From: Bacillota bacterium
GTDB taxonomy: Bacteria; Bacillota; Clostridia; Saccharofermentanales; Fastidiosipilaceae
NCBI GenBank assembly: GCA_023388205.1
Contig: JAEWGS010000103.1
Location: 1 to 14,452 of the forward strand
Direction of reading: 5' to 3'
Length of the DNA: 14,452 nucleotides
Below, one piece after another: positions 13,226-14,452 of this stretch. The notes beneath the pieces were generated by a model. That model saw nothing but the letters and a program-made list of their open reading frames with translations, had not been told where the DNA came from and made no database searches. Position 1 is the first letter of the stretch, and each line of letters starts with the position of its first letter. The position numbers and the translations under genes are program-made.

Positions 13226-13795
13226 ATGGTTCTAGGAGAAAATTTCAAACGTGCACAGACCTTCTTAAATGAAAAAATCGATACCGAAGGTTCAAATCAG
13301 AACCGAGAGATGATCCTTGTTGATCGTTTTCTCAATCAGGGGCTTGACATTCATTTGATTGAGCATATCGGTCGCGCATTTGCCGAAGTTTTTTCTGATC
13401 GTCAAGTGGATAAAGTTTTGACGTCAGAAGCCTCGGGGATCGCACTGGCTTTCGCAACAGCTCAGGCGATGAAAATCAACGCGATATTTGCCAAAAAAGG
13501 CAGGCCCCATAATTTGTCCGCTGATATCCTAGAAGTCAAAGTTCATTCATATACGCGTCAGAATGTTTACTCGTTAAGTTTGTCTAAAAATCTTATTCAA
13601 GCTGGAGATCGCATACTCTTAGTCGATGACTTCCTCGCGCGGGGACAGGCGATGCAAGGTCTGATGAGCCTCGTTCAGCAAGCGGGCGCGGAAGTCGTTG
13701 GCGTGGCGGTTGCGATCGAAAAGAGTTTTCAAGGAGGCTCAGCGCTCATTCGAGACGCGGGCTATGAAGTCGTCAGCTTAGTGGATTATGATTGA
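13226..13795 (+). CDS. xpt: Xanthine phosphoribosyltransferase
   Basis: Xpt joins xanthine to PRPP to give XMP in purine salvage, in the cytoplasm. The 189-aa product shows the family layout: an N-terminal helix, VDRFLNQGLDIHLIEHIG, the base-pocket region KVLTSEASGIALAFATA, AIFAKKGRP, and the PRPP-binding loop RILLVDDFLARGQA, followed by GAEVVGVAVAIEKSFQGG. Length is normal. The start is placed at ATG 13226, 5 nt after GAGG; a GTG two codons earlier directly abuts the Shine-Dalgarno and is unlikely. It has its own promoter, lies between ktrB (divergent) and trkA (convergent), and so is inverted relative to its neighbours. Confidence 0.95.
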   Translation: MVLGENFKRAQTFLNEKIDTEGSNQNREMILVDRFLNQGLDIHLIEHIGRAFAEVFSDRQVDKVLTSEASGIALAFATAQAMKINAIFAKKGRPHNLSADILEVKVHSYTRQNVYSLSLSKNLIQAGDRILLVDDFLARGQAMQGLMSLVQQAGAEVVGVAVAIEKSFQGGSALIRDAGYEVVSLVDYD

Positions 13796-13857
13796 GCGCT
13801 TTATTCTTCGTTTAATGCTTTATTTAATTTAATAGAACAAAAGGGTTTCCAAAAGCT

Positions 13858-13875
13858 GGCTGTCTAGGCTGTCTA
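13858..13875. repeat. 9-bp tandem duplication GGCTGTCTA in the xpt-trkA gap
   Basis: GGCTGTCTA is present twice back to back (13858-13866, 13867-13875). It lies in the 131-nt convergent gap between the stops of xpt and trkA, which is AT-rich next to xpt. No clear intrinsic terminator hairpin was seen in this gap. Confidence 0.6.
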
Positions 13876-13926
13876 GAAATAAGAAAGCAACTAAAAAACG
13901 CTGCCTGCGCTCAACTTTCGTCCACT

Positions 13927-14452
13927 TTACCTCTCGTCCGCATCTAAATGTTGCTCGAGGTCGCTGACCATACGTTCGACGCTGCTTTCCTGATCGACAA
14001 AGCGGGCGCGAATCAAATTGAAGTCTGACTTTTCGCAAACCATCATCACGCGATCTCCTGCACCAAGTACGCTGTCACCATTGGCGGGATAAGCGGGCTG
14101 ACCTTTGGGCGTGATGAGCACGATACGCGCTTCATTGGGAAAAGAAATATCTTTGAGTTCCATCCCAATTTCAGGGATATCCGCGCGCAAATTGAATTCG
14201 ACGAGTGCTGTATTGCTGTTCGGCAGGGCATAGACGATATAAAGTCCAGAGTGGTCGATTTCTTGGCTGAGCATTTGGGCGAGGATGAGAGAGCTTGAAA
14301 AGGTATTGGTAATGCCAAGACGTCGAATGGTGTCGATGTTCTTGGGGTTGTTGACGCGGCAAAGCGGACTTCGAACTTGTCCGTAGGCTTTGGCAAGCTG
14401 ACAGGCGATGAGATTAACTTCGTCCTGCCCCGTGAGCGCCAAAAAGAGCTCA
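13927..14452 (-). CDS. trkA: TrkA/KtrA-family potassium uptake regulatory subunit, N-terminal part cut by window edge
   Basis: The frame stays open to the right edge, so only the last about 175 residues are present. It begins inside a Rossmann-type RCK_N domain: LALTGQDEVNLIACQLAK followed by RVNNPKN and a helix LILAQMLSQEI match the end of TrkA_N, which binds NAD(H) or ATP/ADP. Residues from ALVEFNLRADIPEIGMELKDI to GAGDRVMMVCEKSDF are a TrkA_C (RCK_C) domain, with the typical IPxxGxxLKD and NGDSVLGAGDRV. About 15 acidic residues follow. Such proteins form a cytoplasmic ring that gates KtrB/TrkH. The DEVN and RVNNP details look more like TrkA than the shorter KtrA. The stop is 131 nt from the convergent xpt stop. 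Confidence 0.88.
   Translation of the reverse strand, partial: ELFLALTGQDEVNLIACQLAKAYGQVRSPLCRVNNPKNIDTIRRLGITNTFSSSLILAQMLSQEIDHSGLYIVYALPNSNTALVEFNLRADIPEIGMELKDISFPNEARIVLITPKGQPAYPANGDSVLGAGDRVMMVCEKSDFNLIRARFVDQESSVERMVSDLEQHLDADER

Overview
The window carries twelve genes from what looks like a Gram-positive, probably Bacillota (Firmicutes)-type bacterium of moderate GC content. The reasons are the gene set (class Ib ribonucleotide reductase with NrdI and NrdH, aminopeptidase C, Xpt, a KtrB-like potassium channel), two lipoproteins with lipobox signal peptides, and strong AGGAGG-type ribosome binding sites. The genus cannot be named from the sequence alone. I see no tRNA, rRNA, CRISPR array, transposase or phage gene.

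Layout. Positions 1-1167 (+): the end of a TlpA/ResA-like thioredoxin, then a DUF4352-like lipoprotein. A perfect 34-nt palindrome at 1201-1234 works as a terminator shared with the convergent block. Positions 1266-10620 are one co-directional block on the minus strand, read right to left: nrdI, nrdE, pepC, phnD, phnC, phnE (two permease modules fused in one protein), nrdF, nrdH. Positions 10918-12801 (-): a KtrB/TrkH potassium channel with a long basic N-terminal extension. Positions 12802-13225: a 424-nt divergent intergenic region full of small tandem duplications and a purine-rich tract. Positions 13226-13795 (+): xanthine phosphoribosyltransferase. From 13927 to the right edge (-): a TrkA/KtrA regulatory subunit, partial.

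How the genes work together. NrdE and NrdF form the aerobic class Ib ribonucleotide reductase. NrdI is the flavodoxin that helps build the manganese-tyrosyl radical, and NrdH is the glutaredoxin-like electron donor. A near-consensus NrdR box (10731-10746) lies upstream of nrdI. Unusually, nrdIE and nrdFH are separated by a cysteine aminopeptidase and a complete phosphonate/phosphite-type ABC importer (PhnD binding protein, PhnC ATPase, fused PhnE-PhnE permease). KtrB and TrkA would form a gated potassium uptake system, with xpt inserted between them in the opposite orientation.

The points most worth following up are the split nrd cluster, the shifted metal-ligand glutamate plus C-terminal extension in NrdF, the fused permease, the repeat-rich nrd leaders, the KtrB extension and the micro-duplications upstream of xpt. 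No single element is clearly a wholly new system. The best candidate for something undescribed is the mixed nrd-pepC-phn block and its leaders.
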